DNA of 64,000 nt, from NCBI RefSeq assembly GCF_947492405.1, contig NZ_CANLMP010000001.1, positions 744,001 through 808,000 of the forward strand, in the 5' to 3' direction. Made by a program: the position numbers and the translations under genes. The notes beneath the pieces were generated by a model, which did no database searches, was not told where the DNA came from, and saw only the letters and a program-made list of their open reading frames with translations. Positions 1 to 8,835 of this stretch are shown here, in pieces. The first letter of the stretch is position 1; every line of letters begins with the position of its first letter. The DNA is from an uncultured Aquimarina sp. (GTDB lineage Bacteria; Bacteroidota; Bacteroidia; Flavobacteriales; Flavobacteriaceae).

Positions 1-120
1 ATAATAAAAGTAGCAATTGATACTAATGAAGTTTCAGGAAGTGTTATAGGGTTAATTGGAGTTAAAACAAGGTTTAGAACAATGATGGATTTTATTAATT
101 ATTCCAAATTTTATGAATAA
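1..120 (+). CDS. 3' end of an unrecognised gene (cut by window edge)
   Basis: Frame 1 is open from the first base to a TAA at 118-120 and encodes the last 39 residues of a protein ending in NYSKFYE. The stop overlaps the start of the ketoacyl synthase gene by 8 bases, so the two are very likely translated from one transcript. The gene should therefore belong to the same carrier-protein pathway. The visible tail has no motif I can assign to a family. Confidence 0.6.
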   Translation: MIKVAIDTNEVSGSVIGLIGVKTRFRTMMDFINYSKFYE

Positions 121-1390
121 AAGGAGGGTTGTTATAACAGGTTTAGGTGTGGTTTCTCCTAATGGAACGAACGTTTCAGAATTTAGTAATGCTATTAAAA
201 CTGGTATTTCTGGTATTCAATATATAAATGAATTAAATCAACTTAAATTTTCTTGTCAAATAGCTGGTAAACCATTCTATAAGGATGATTACTTAAATAA
301 TTACTTTAACACCATTCAATTAAAAGGATTGAATGCTTCAGGTTTAGAATATGGTGTCATTGCCGGATTAGATGCGTGGAAAGATGCTGGATTGATAATC
401 TCTGATAAAACTGAAAATCCACTTTGGGACGTAGGGATTATATTTGGAACTGGAGTATTAGGAGTTGATAAATTTAGAGAAGCAATTTATAAAGTCGATG
501 CAGGAAAAGTAAGAAGGTTAGGGAGTACCTCTGTAATACAAACCATGGCAAGCGGTATTAGTGCATTTTTGGGTGGAATGCTAGGATGTGGAAATATAAC
601 TACAACTAATTCATCCGCTTGCAGTACTGGTACTGAAGCTATCTTAATGGCATATGATCGTATAGTATCCGGAAAAGCAGAAATTATACTCGCCGGCAGC
701 ACTAGTGATAGTGGGCCTTATGTTTGGGGAGGTTTTGATGCAATGAGAATTCTTCCGCATAAGTATAATGATAATCCTACGGAAGCTTCAAGGCCAATGA
801 GCGCAACTGCTAGTGGTTTTGTACCAGGAAGTGGAGCAGGAGCACTCGTTATAGAAAGTTTAGAAAATGCAAAGAAACGTGGAGCTACCATATATGCAGA
901 AATACTAGGAGGACATGTAAATAGTGGTGGTCAGAGAAACGGAGGCAGCATGACTGCTCCCAACAGTATGGCTGTAAAAGAATGTATTAAGCGAGCAGTT
1001 ATAAATTCTGGAATTGATGCAAAAGATATCGATACAATTAATGGTCATTTAACTGCCACTACGAAAGATGCCACGGAAATCGAGAATTGGTGTGATGCAT
1101 TAGATAGAAAAGGAAAAGATTTTCCGTATATAAATTCATTAAAAAGCCTCGTAGGTCATTGTCTTGCAGCATCAGGCAGTATAGAAAGTGTTGCCACAGT
1201 ACTTCAGTTAAAAGAAGATTTCGTTTTTGGCAATATAAACTGTGAGGATTTGCATCCAGAAATAGCTGCTATGGTAGACAGAGAAAGGATTCCTAGTAAA
1301 ACAATATCTAAACCTCTTCAAATTGCAGCAAAAGCGAGTTTTGGGTTTGGAGATGTAAATGCTTGTATTATCTTTAAAAAATATTCATAA
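113..1390 (+). CDS. beta-ketoacyl-[acyl-carrier-protein] synthase family protein
   Basis: This is a condensing enzyme of the KAS I/II (FabB/FabF-like) thiolase fold, 425 aa, full length for the family. It should catalyse decarboxylative Claisen condensation of malonyl-ACP with an acyl thioester in the cytoplasm. The Cys-His-His triad is visible: Cys170 in NSSACSTGTE, His312 in NGHLTAT and His349 in SLVGHCLAASG. The usual NAHGTST sequence around the first His is altered to NGHLTAT, as in divergent secondary-metabolism KAS proteins. It overlaps the preceding gene by 8 bases and is followed after 10 bases by a carrier-protein gene and then a phosphopantetheinyl transferase. This operon therefore probably makes a specialised acyl or polyene product rather than bulk fatty acids. 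The product cannot be told from this fragment. Confidence 0.9.
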   Translation: MNKRRVVITGLGVVSPNGTNVSEFSNAIKTGISGIQYINELNQLKFSCQIAGKPFYKDDYLNNYFNTIQLKGLNASGLEYGVIAGLDAWKDAGLIISDKTENPLWDVGIIFGTGVLGVDKFREAIYKVDAGKVRRLGSTSVIQTMASGISAFLGGMLGCGNITTTNSSACSTGTEAILMAYDRIVSGKAEIILAGSTSDSGPYVWGGFDAMRILPHKYNDNPTEASRPMSATASGFVPGSGAGALVIESLENAKKRGATIYAEILGGHVNSGGQRNGGSMTAPNSMAVKECIKRAVINSGIDAKDIDTINGHLTATTKDATEIENWCDALDRKGKDFPYINSLKSLVGHCLAASGSIESVATVLQLKEDFVFGNINCEDLHPEIAAMVDRERIPSKTISKPLQIAAKASFGFGDVNACIIFKKYS

Positions 1391-1400
1391 TCAAAATTTC

Positions 1401-1655
1401 ATGACAAAAGAAGAATTACTATCTAAATTAAAAACTATTATAGAACCTTATGTCCAGAATCAAGAGGGATTAGAAAATATGTCTGAAGACACCAACTTTA
1501 TAGACGATTTAGAGATTAACTCCGCTAATTTGGTGGATGTAATTCTGGATGTTGAAGATGAATTTGATATCGAGATAGATAATGACGGAATGGATAAGAT
1601 GCTTACCGTAAAGGCCTCCATAGAGGTAATTCAAAATAAATTAGCAGCTAAATGA
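1401..1655 (+). CDS. acyl carrier protein
   Basis: This is a small acidic helical carrier protein of 84 aa. The phosphopantetheine attachment residue is Ser41 in LEINSANLVD, which replaces the usual GxDSLxxVE and marks a non-housekeeping ACP. I chose the ATG at 1401 (MTKEELL), giving a normal ACP length. An ATG at 1359 in the same frame lies inside the synthase gene and would add 14 residues without a match to the fold. The stop overlaps the start of the transferase gene in an ATGA. The order synthase, ACP, transferase makes it the carrier for the upstream KAS and the substrate of the downstream enzyme. Confidence 0.9.
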   Translation: MTKEELLSKLKTIIEPYVQNQEGLENMSEDTNFIDDLEINSANLVDVILDVEDEFDIEIDNDGMDKMLTVKASIEVIQNKLAAK

Positions 1656-2194
1656 TTGGTAACGATATTGTAGACCTTAAACTTGCTTCTGTACAAAGTA
1701 ATTGGCGGAGAAAAGGATGGCTACAAAAAATCTTTAATGAATCAGAACAAGATAAGATCTGGGATGCAGAAGATTCTAATCATATGGTATGGAAACTGTG
1801 GAGTATGAAGGAAGCGGCGTACAAAGCACACCAACGGCTTTTTTCGCTGTCACCTAAATACAATCCGTATGATTTTATTTGTGCGGATGAAGATGTCACA
1901 GTGCAAGATTATAATTATCGTACTGTCTCAAAACAAACAGAAAAGTATATCTACACAATTGCATTCACAGATCAAACGAATTTCATTTCAAAGGTATTTG
2001 TGGATGAATCATTACAATATAAAAGCAAACTTGTATATTATATTGCTGATATGATGGATGTAAATCTATCTGCTGTCACTTTACAAAAAGATATAAATGG
2101 CATTCCAATCGTCAAAATTCATAATAAGATAACAGATATAGCTATTTCTTTATCCAGTCATGGATCGTTTTCTGCTTTTACAGTTGATTTATAG
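1652..2194 (+). CDS. 4'-phosphopantetheinyl transferase superfamily protein
   Basis: It transfers 4'-phosphopantetheine from CoA to the serine of an apo carrier protein. The 180-aa length fits the AcpS/Sfp superfamily. The two signature motifs are present: the metal-binding start GNDIVD (residues 3-8) and WSMKEAAYK (KEAAYK at 53-58). The start ATG overlaps the ACP stop (ATGA, 1652-1655), so the pair is translationally coupled. The dedicated partner is presumably that ACP. The Sfp versus AcpS subgroup is not resolved from sequence alone. Confidence 0.9.
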   Translation: MIGNDIVDLKLASVQSNWRRKGWLQKIFNESEQDKIWDAEDSNHMVWKLWSMKEAAYKAHQRLFSLSPKYNPYDFICADEDVTVQDYNYRTVSKQTEKYIYTIAFTDQTNFISKVFVDESLQYKSKLVYYIADMMDVNLSAVTLQKDINGIPIVKIHNKITDIAISLSSHGSFSAFTVDL

Positions 2195-2306
2195 TTCTGA
2201 AAAAGTATTTTCTAATTTCTTTTCTTTTTTATCTAAAAAATAATAGGGGGCATTATCCCTAATGAAATACAGTATTTATACCCTTACATAGCTTATGAAT
2301 TGCTTG

Positions 2307-2314
2307 TATATTTG
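2307..2314 (+). promoter_or_regulatory. putative -7 promoter box TATATTTG
   Basis: TATATTTG matches the Bacteroidota TAnnTTTG -7 element. It lies in the gap after the transferase gene and 36 bases before the small reading frame at 2350. I see no clear TTG at -33, so support is modest. Confidence 0.4.
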
Positions 2315-2349
2315 CATAAGGGAAAATGAATACATAAAAATAACACAAG

Positions 2350-2493
2350 ATGATTTCGCAATTAATAACTCAAGGGGAAGAAAAACGTGATGACAAAATT
2401 CAAATTACACGTTTAAGAGAAACTAATATTGTAAATACAGGACTTAAGACAACTTCTGAAAGATTGGCAAAAGCGTATAGTATAAATTTGTAA
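2350..2493 (+). CDS. possible small protein of 47 aa
   Basis: The frame starts ATG ATT TCG CAA and ends TAA at 2491-2493. The product is MISQLITQGEEKRDD... ending KAYSINL: charged, probably helical, with no signal peptide. It sits in a 372-base gap, downstream of a TATATTTG promoter box and a three-codon ATG AAT ACA TAA at 2326. I do not recognise it. It could be a real small gene, a leader peptide or a decayed fragment. The rest of 2195-2566 shows nothing else. Confidence 0.3.
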   Translation: MISQLITQGEEKRDDKIQITRLRETNIVNTGLKTTSERLAKAYSINL

Positions 2494-2566
2494 TCAATTT
2501 ACTCGATAATTGAGATCTAAATACTCCAGGGCGCGCATTGAGTAGTTTTTTACTTAAAATTATATA

Positions 2567-3172
2567 TCACTTCAGAATAGGGAAATCAAATATAATATTC
2601 AGTTTGTTTTTCTCCCTTTCATCATGGATATTAACATCAAAATCGCTAGTGTAAATAGTAGTCTTACCTAGAAGGTTTTTTGTGATATCAAGGGTGAAAT
2701 TAATAATAATTTCTTTAGTAATACCTTTAATAGTTAGATCTCCTATTACTTTATAATTATTATCGCCAAAATGAACTACTTCTTTGCTTTCAAAAGCTAT
2801 TTTTGGATGCTTCTTTTTATAAAAAAACTTTTCCCACATCAAATGACCATCCCTTAAGAAATTATCTGTATCCAAGGTGTTTACAAGTGCAGTTCCTTTA
2901 AAATAAGCATTATCCGGATCTTCTGGGTTAAATGATATTTTGAAATCCAAACCGCTAATCGTTCCATTGGTTTCTTCAGAAATGAAATCAAAGGATATCT
3001 TAGCATTTTTCTTATCAAACTCTAACTTGATAACATCATTGATTAAAGCTTCTTCATGACCAATATAGCCGTCAGATACATTAGTGATATCAGAAGGCGA
3101 AGCCGGAAATTGTCCATATCCAAAAGGGATCAACAAGATTAAAAAAAGAATTAGATTAACGTAGGTTTTCAT
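2567..3172 (-). CDS. YceI family secreted protein
   Basis: The 201-aa protein has a Sec signal peptide (about residues 1-20, ending FGYGQ) followed by a YceI-like beta-barrel, a lipocalin-like fold that in relatives binds polyisoprenoid lipids. Family marks are the stretch NTLDTDNFLRDGHLM, the FE(S)KEV strand, and GDLTIKGITKEI near residues 145-157. Secretion to the periplasm is expected. It appears monocistronic, with a convergent transferase operon on one side and a divergent small gene on the other. The ligand is unknown. Confidence 0.85.
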   Translation of the reverse strand: MKTYVNLILFLILLIPFGYGQFPASPSDITNVSDGYIGHEEALINDVIKLEFDKKNAKISFDFISEETNGTISGLDFKISFNPEDPDNAYFKGTALVNTLDTDNFLRDGHLMWEKFFYKKKHPKIAFESKEVVHFGDNNYKVIGDLTIKGITKEIIINFTLDITKNLLGKTTIYTSDFDVNIHDEREKNKLNIIFDFPILK

Positions 3173-3369
3173 AATATATATCGTTTATAGGTATATCAAT
3201 AATCAAGAATCGTTCCAACCGCTTGAGCAAATCGGTGATTGTAAAATAGATGAAAATTGAGTAAATAATTATAATTTGATGTTAACGTTTCTACTAAATT
3301 CTAAAAAAAAATCTAACTTAGAATAGAAATTAATTGTTAATCAGGTAAGTAAACCATAAAAACTCTTAT

Positions 3370-3552
3370 ATGGAAAATCAAAACAAAGAGAAATCCTGGT
3401 CAAAAAGAAAGTTTGCGGATTTCCAAAACAAGTATCGTAGATCTTCTAATTTCGGGTATGGTTCCAAAAGGGATAAATTTGCTATCGCAGGTGATGGTGA
3501 ACTATCCGTTCCCGGAAAAAAGAAAACAGGTGATACTGATGCTATCAGCTAA
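3370..3552 (+). CDS. small basic hypothetical protein
   Basis: The 60-aa protein is rich in Lys, Arg and Ser (MENQNKEKSWSKRKF...), with no signal peptide or membrane segment. It is flanked by a divergent YceI gene and by a convergent MFS gene whose stop lies only 3 bases away. Its clean start, basic composition and position between two real genes support a true gene. I cannot assign a family or function. Confidence 0.5.
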   Translation: MENQNKEKSWSKRKFADFQNKYRRSSNFGYGSKRDKFAIAGDGELSVPGKKKTGDTDAIS

Positions 3553-3555
3553 AAG

Positions 3556-4761
3556 TTATTGTTTCACCTTTCTCATGGAAGCTTTTAGGTATAGTAGAAT
3601 CCCAATAGAAATTGCTGCACAAATCGAAAAACCTAAAAATAACGGTAGTGCGGTATTTTCAACATATCTTCCTATGTAAGTACTAATAGGGACAGCCATT
3701 ATTGTGCTTATAAATCCCGTTAAAGCAGCAGCTATTCCCGCGATATGACCTACTGGTTCCATCGCTAGTGCTCTTAAGTTACCGAATAAAAATCCTATCG
3801 AAAAGAATTGCAATCCAAAGAAAATCAGCAATATAACTACACTAGGATTGGTGTCTCCATAAAATAATATAATATATAATAAAGAAATACCAAAGAATGC
3901 GTATAATGAAATAGAAACTAGTTTTTCCATTCCATATTTTAGAACCAAGGTACCATTCATAAAAGTAGCAGTACCAATAGATATTGCTAATAATGCAAAA
4001 ATATATGGAAACTCATCTTTAAGTTGGTATTGCTGTTCAAAAATTTGCTGAGAACTACTAAGATATACCAAAAAAGAACCTACAATAAAACCAGAAATTA
4101 AAGTATACCCAATAGTGTTTTTATATTTTGATAATTCTTTAACTCCATCTATAAAAATGTAAGAAGAGAACTTAATACGCTTGGAAACTTCTAAGGTTTC
4201 GGTTTGTCGTCTCCAAAACCAAAAGGAAACTAATCCACTAAATATTAGCTGAATATAAAATATAGCTTGCCAGTTATATTGGTCTAATACAGATTTTCCT
4301 AAAGCAGGAGCTATAATAGGAACCAAAATAAAAACCACAGTGATAAATGACATAATGCGTGCCATATAGTCACCACTATAAATATCTCGAATCATGGCAA
4401 TGGCAATAGTCCTGGGAGCAGAAAGACCAATACCTTGTATAATCCTTCCTGCAATCATTACTGTAAGACTAGTAGCATTAATACACATGAAACTAGCAAT
4501 AATAAAGAGTGCAAAACCCATATAGACTACTGGTTTTCTACCGATACTATCCGAAATAGGACCAAAAATAAGCGGACCTATACCAAGACCTAAAAAAATC
4601 ATGGTAATCAATAATTGATTGTCCGCTAATTCAGTTGTACCAATAGTAATCCCTATAATATCCAAAGCAGGTAATAATGCATCAATTGCTAAAGCTACAA
4701 TAGACATTAGAGATGCCATTAATACTATAAATTCTAACTGTGCATATTTCTTTTTGAGCAT
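3556..4761 (-). CDS. Bcr/CflA-type multidrug efflux MFS transporter
   Basis: This is an inner-membrane proton-driven drug exporter of the major facilitator superfamily, about 400 aa with 12 predicted membrane segments. MFS motif A appears as GPISDSIGRKPVVYMG between helices 2 and 3, and the SDSIGRKP form is typical of the Bcr/CflA (DHA1) group. The helix-1 stretch ALAIDALLPALDIIG also fits. I prefer the start MLKKKYAQLE (4761). An ATG 18 bases upstream (4779) in the same frame would add MSYFCQ. The substrate cannot be read from sequence. Confidence 0.87.
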   Translation of the reverse strand: MLKKKYAQLEFIVLMASLMSIVALAIDALLPALDIIGITIGTTELADNQLLITMIFLGLGIGPLIFGPISDSIGRKPVVYMGFALFIIASFMCINATSLTVMIAGRIIQGIGLSAPRTIAIAMIRDIYSGDYMARIMSFITVVFILVPIIAPALGKSVLDQYNWQAIFYIQLIFSGLVSFWFWRRQTETLEVSKRIKFSSYIFIDGVKELSKYKNTIGYTLISGFIVGSFLVYLSSSQQIFEQQYQLKDEFPYIFALLAISIGTATFMNGTLVLKYGMEKLVSISLYAFFGISLLYIILFYGDTNPSVVILLIFFGLQFFSIGFLFGNLRALAMEPVGHIAGIAAALTGFISTIMAVPISTYIGRYVENTALPLFLGFSICAAISIGILLYLKASMRKVKQ

Positions 4762-4914
4762 CTGGCAAAAGTAGCTCATTTAGTAATACAGTCTAATATT
4801 GATTATTGCTATTTAACCTTTATTTAGTAAGGACATATTTTTTATAGTAAAACTAGTTATGGTTTATGGTATGTTTGCTATTATTAATTTTAAAACCTGC
4901 AAAAGTTTTTTTGA

Positions 4915-7900
4915 TCATTTTTCGATTAAAATCTTTCTATTAAATATCTCTTTTCCATTTGTAATCTTTGCGATATATAATCCAATTGGTAAATGTCCTA
5001 AACTGATTGAACCTATTCCATTTTCTATTTGCTCAGTGTATACTGCTTGACCTGTACTGTTAAAGATATCAATTTTAGCATCTTTTGAATTATCAATACT
5101 GATATGAAGTATATCTGACAATGGGACAGGGTAAAGGTTAAAATTAGTCTTTTTAGTTTCACTGATTCCGGACCTAGAGTTTCTTACCATGTCAAATCTC
5201 CATTGTTGATTTTGATTGGTACTACTGGAGGACCACAAATACACATTTTGATCAATAGCACCACCACGGTCACCATCTAATGAATAGTTTGTTCCTCGTT
5301 TTTGTAATCGATAATGTCCATGTCCTGCATCTATTTTTTGCCATTGCTGACCATAATCTGATGCATTACAAGGTTGTAGTGTTACATCTTGTCCATTAGC
5401 ACCTCCAGATCCACCATCCCAGCATAGATTGGTGTTGTATTTTTGATATGAATAATAACCTCCTCCACGATTTATTTCCGTCCAAGTTAGATTATTATGT
5501 TGCACATTAGTATACAATTCAATGCTTCTATCTACAACTGCACCACTACCACCATCAATAGCAAAACCAGGAGCATTTCTTTTCACTAACTGGAAATTAC
5601 TTCCTTCGGTTGTTACTACTTCTCCATACGCTTGTACTTCAGCTAAAGATAAAGTACCGGTTCCGTTTATCTGTACCTTGATTATTTCTCCTATAGCTCC
5701 ATCAGTATCTATAAGGATTGAAGGGTTGGGAGCAGAGGTAAAAGTTTTAGAAAATGTGGTATCCCCACCTGAATTTATAATGGATACGGTAAAATTGGAT
5801 AATCTATTTGTACAACAACCATCTGTTCTATTGAAAATAACAATTTCATCAATATTATAACTGGATTTTAAATCTACTTGCCACCAAGGGTTTACTTCTG
5901 TTTCTGTATGAGTTACAGATCCTGCTGACCATTTTCCATTCGTATTATTATCGATAGCTCTTGGGGCAGCACCTCCATGTGCCTGACTAGTGGATGACTG
6001 CGTAGCTGTGCCATTTAAGGCGAGATTGTCTGCTCCTTGATTATCGTCACTAATAGAAATTTTAATACTATTAAGGTTGAATGAATTGGAAACTCCACTC
6101 GCCAAAACTTTCATGCTTTGCACCCCTTTAGATAATGTTATTCCTGTTTTAATGGTAAGATCATTCCATATTTGCATTCCTCCGGTTATAGCTAAAGGTA
6201 TTTCTCCTGTTTTATCATTGCCTCCAAATTCGAACTTTATTTTCCCACTAGCATTATTTGCTGCATAGTTTATAGATATATCATAAGTAGCTGTTTCCGG
6301 TACATACACTGTATATGTCAACCATTCTCCAGATGCTATCCAACCTATGTTATAACCACCTCCAGTACGAGTTTGTATGTCAACATTTTCGTCAGTACGA
6401 TATTGATTTCCAGAATTACCTTCAGAAGAATCTTTATAGGTTCTTCCGTCTCCAATAACTGGAGAGTAATCATAATTTTCTGCCTCAATTGTCATTGGTA
6501 AAACATTCATATTATAATTAGGCAATCCAGCTATAAATCCACTGATTGGATCTCCATAACAACCGGATGGCCTTCTATATGTAAGACCTCCCCAACCAAG
6601 CGCATCATTGGTCCAACCAGCTTGTTCGTATCCGTCTATGTCTATTGATTTGTCTCGGGCGCGTAATGTCCACTTAGCTTCATCTTCTGATTTAAAGCCT
6701 CTACCGATATAATGTCCTACAGACATCTCCCAATTAGGACGATTTTTTGTAAAGCCTCCAATACCATCTGGGCTTATAGATTTACTGTACCATCTTTCAG
6801 TTCTATCAAAACCTTGAAGAAAAGTACTAGGCTCCCAAGGGGAGGTTTGATCAGGATATGAAGCTACATATGACACATTATAACGTAATGAATATTCTAA
6901 CCCTAATAACAAACGATCATCTTCGTAACTGTATAAATCATCTCCTTGATTCCATGCCATTTCTGCCATAGAGTTTAATAACCCTAAACCAAACATTACA
7001 TGTGCTTGATCTCTAGATGATTCTTGACATTGTCCCGTTTCATAAATATAATTGGTCAATACCTCATTATATCCATAATCAGGGATAGAATTTCCTTGTG
7101 AAGTATTGTAAGTGTCTACGTGTTCTCCTGAATCAATAAGATTTGTGTGCGTTCTTGGACCTGATGGATACGATAAGTCATCAGATCGGTGTGGTTGTCC
7201 TTTTATATATCGAAGTGCACGATCGTACATGATCTCGTTATCCAAAAAGATTCCCATTGCCATAACCGTACGCCAACCTGATAATCCCTGATTACCGTGA
7301 CGTCCAGGATCTCCTTGATAGGAACTCCAATAAAATGTACTATTAGATCTGATGTTAGAAGGGACAGTTGTGTTAGAGTATCCCGGATATACTAGCATAT
7401 CTTTAAATTTCTGTATATCAGATTCCTCCCAACCAGTGTAGGTACTTTTTATAATTTCTGCTGCTTCAATCATGATATGGGCAATACCGCCGCTGAGTGC
7501 TTCTGTTCCATTACTGGTTACCGATTTTAAATTGGACCAAGCTTTGAAAATTTCTATTGCTTTTTCTGCATGTCTTGTATCTTCACTAATATACCATCGA
7601 ATAGCATTGTAATATGCAGCTCGAATATCACTATTCCAAGCATTATAGTTGGTTCGAGGAGAATCTCTTGCTAATAAAGTAAAGCTTTCATTTCCTTGCA
7701 CATTATAGTTGTAACTTGATTTAGAATCAGCCACCATATTTTGGTAAGAAGTATACCACGGATCAATTTTTGCTTCTACCATGTATTTCATTCTGTCAAG
7801 ATCTGATTTTTTATGAGATATACCTGGATGTACCATTTGAGCTTCCATAATATGTATAGCTATAAAATGAAATAGTAAGAAAAGGATTATTTTTTTTGAA

Positions 7901-7917
7901 GGATAAGAGTTGTTCAT
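4915..7917 (-). CDS. modular alginate-lyase-family enzyme with three carbohydrate-binding modules and T9SS sorting domain
   Basis: The 1000-aa secreted protein begins with a signal peptide ending near MEAQ (about residues 1-26). Residues about 28-430 form an alginate-lyase-superfamily alpha-toroid starting HPGISHKKSDLDRMK, with a central GNQGLSG and NSMAEMAWNQG. Then follow a CBM6-like sandwich (about 475-625, IEAENYD...), an F5/8 type C (CBM32/47-like) domain (about 635-770, NGTATQSSTSQAHGG) and a ricin-type beta-trefoil (about 780-905, with QQW repeats). A T9SS type A sorting domain (about 925-1000) ends in RKILIEK. It should be exported through the type IX system, probably to cleave an anionic polysaccharide. 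No SusCD pair or other CAZyme lies nearby, so substrate assignment rests only on the weakly specific lyase domain. Confidence 0.85.
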   Translation of the reverse strand: MNNSYPSKKIILFLLFHFIAIHIMEAQMVHPGISHKKSDLDRMKYMVEAKIDPWYTSYQNMVADSKSSYNYNVQGNESFTLLARDSPRTNYNAWNSDIRAAYYNAIRWYISEDTRHAEKAIEIFKAWSNLKSVTSNGTEALSGGIAHIMIEAAEIIKSTYTGWEESDIQKFKDMLVYPGYSNTTVPSNIRSNSTFYWSSYQGDPGRHGNQGLSGWRTVMAMGIFLDNEIMYDRALRYIKGQPHRSDDLSYPSGPRTHTNLIDSGEHVDTYNTSQGNSIPDYGYNEVLTNYIYETGQCQESSRDQAHVMFGLGLLNSMAEMAWNQGDDLYSYEDDRLLLGLEYSLRYNVSYVASYPDQTSPWEPSTFLQGFDRTERWYSKSISPDGIGGFTKNRPNWEMSVGHYIGRGFKSEDEAKWTLRARDKSIDIDGYEQAGWTNDALGWGGLTYRRPSGCYGDPISGFIAGLPNYNMNVLPMTIEAENYDYSPVIGDGRTYKDSSEGNSGNQYRTDENVDIQTRTGGGYNIGWIASGEWLTYTVYVPETATYDISINYAANNASGKIKFEFGGNDKTGEIPLAITGGMQIWNDLTIKTGITLSKGVQSMKVLASGVSNSFNLNSIKISISDDNQGADNLALNGTATQSSTSQAHGGAAPRAIDNNTNGKWSAGSVTHTETEVNPWWQVDLKSSYNIDEIVIFNRTDGCCTNRLSNFTVSIINSGGDTTFSKTFTSAPNPSILIDTDGAIGEIIKVQINGTGTLSLAEVQAYGEVVTTEGSNFQLVKRNAPGFAIDGGSGAVVDRSIELYTNVQHNNLTWTEINRGGGYYSYQKYNTNLCWDGGSGGANGQDVTLQPCNASDYGQQWQKIDAGHGHYRLQKRGTNYSLDGDRGGAIDQNVYLWSSSSTNQNQQWRFDMVRNSRSGISETKKTNFNLYPVPLSDILHISIDNSKDAKIDIFNSTGQAVYTEQIENGIGSISLGHLPIGLYIAKITNGKEIFNRKILIEK

Positions 7918-8174
7918 GGTTAGTGTGTTAGGTTATTATTTGTGTATTGAATTTAAATTGGTCAACCAATTAATCAAATGTATCCAATCATTGAGCTTAA
8001 GTTGGTACAGCTTTAGAATTCGTAAGTAGTTTTTTAGAATACGATATAAATGGATCTATCTAAATTGTAGAATTGATCAAAATAACCATCCACATTAAAT
8101 ATTGAAAAATAAAATTCGTAAATTACGGTATGAAAATTGATGATTAAATAATTGTAAAACAAAAAGATAGAAAA
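7918..8174. other. divergent intergenic region
   Basis: These 257 bases separate the minus-strand lyase gene from the plus-strand lipoprotein gene and must hold both promoters. I see no clear TAnnTTTG box, operator palindrome or small reading frame. Confidence 0.4.
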
Positions 8175-8747
8175 ATGAGGGGTTTAGTTTTTATATGTAT
8201 CATAGGTGGTTTTTTGATTGGATGTAATGGTGCAAAAAAAACCGTAGAACCAACTGCTAAAAGTAAAGCTTTGGAAGCAATGATTGCCGATAAGGAATTT
8301 ACTATAGAATCAGATTGGATGTATCCACAACCAACAACTAGTATGAATGCTATTGCTAACAGTGGCTTACTTCCTCCGGGAAGTACTACGAATAGCATAA
8401 ATCTTATAGGAAATCCGAATTCTCTAAAGGTTCATGGAGATAGTATTACATTGGATTTACCATTTTACGGAGAAAGACGATTATCATCTGGACAATATGG
8501 TGGAAACGAAGGAGGTATTGTTTTTAAGGGAATACCTGATCGATATGAAGTAACAAAAGATGAAAAGAGACAACGATATATAATCGAGTTTACTGTAAAG
8601 AAAAATAGTGAATCTTATCGAGGGATTATTACATTGTACCCTAATTGGAATAGCAATATTGTAATCAATAGTACATATTTAACAACAATCCGATACAGAG
8701 GAACGGTCTCTGGTCTTGAAGAGGATGCTGCTGTAGTAACAAATTAG
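8175..8747 (+). CDS. DUF4251 lipoprotein
   Basis: The 190-aa protein has a lipoprotein signal peptide with lipobox FLIGCNG (Cys17), so it is anchored to a membrane. The mature part starts with KALEAMIADKEFTIESDWMYPQPT and carries LGNPNS-like and FYGERR segments typical of the DUF4251 family. That family is common in Bacteroidota and has no known activity. The gene is single, convergent with the TPR lipoprotein gene. Confidence 0.8.
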   Translation: MRGLVFICIIGGFLIGCNGAKKTVEPTAKSKALEAMIADKEFTIESDWMYPQPTTSMNAIANSGLLPPGSTTNSINLIGNPNSLKVHGDSITLDLPFYGERRLSSGQYGGNEGGIVFKGIPDRYEVTKDEKRQRYIIEFTVKKNSESYRGIITLYPNWNSNIVINSTYLTTIRYRGTVSGLEEDAAVVTN

Positions 8748-8835
8748 TTTAGACTTTTTGAATAATTCGATAAGTAAACTACTAGTTGTGTTTATTTCTA
8801 ATAAAAGGGTAAGTAACAAATAGGTTAATCAAAAC

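Noticed and set aside
487..702. Reading frames on the opposite strand or in other frames of clear genes (for example 487-702, 5522-5860, 28995-29369, 60942-61145)
   Set aside because: Each lies wholly inside a well-supported gene and has no recognisable protein features of its own.
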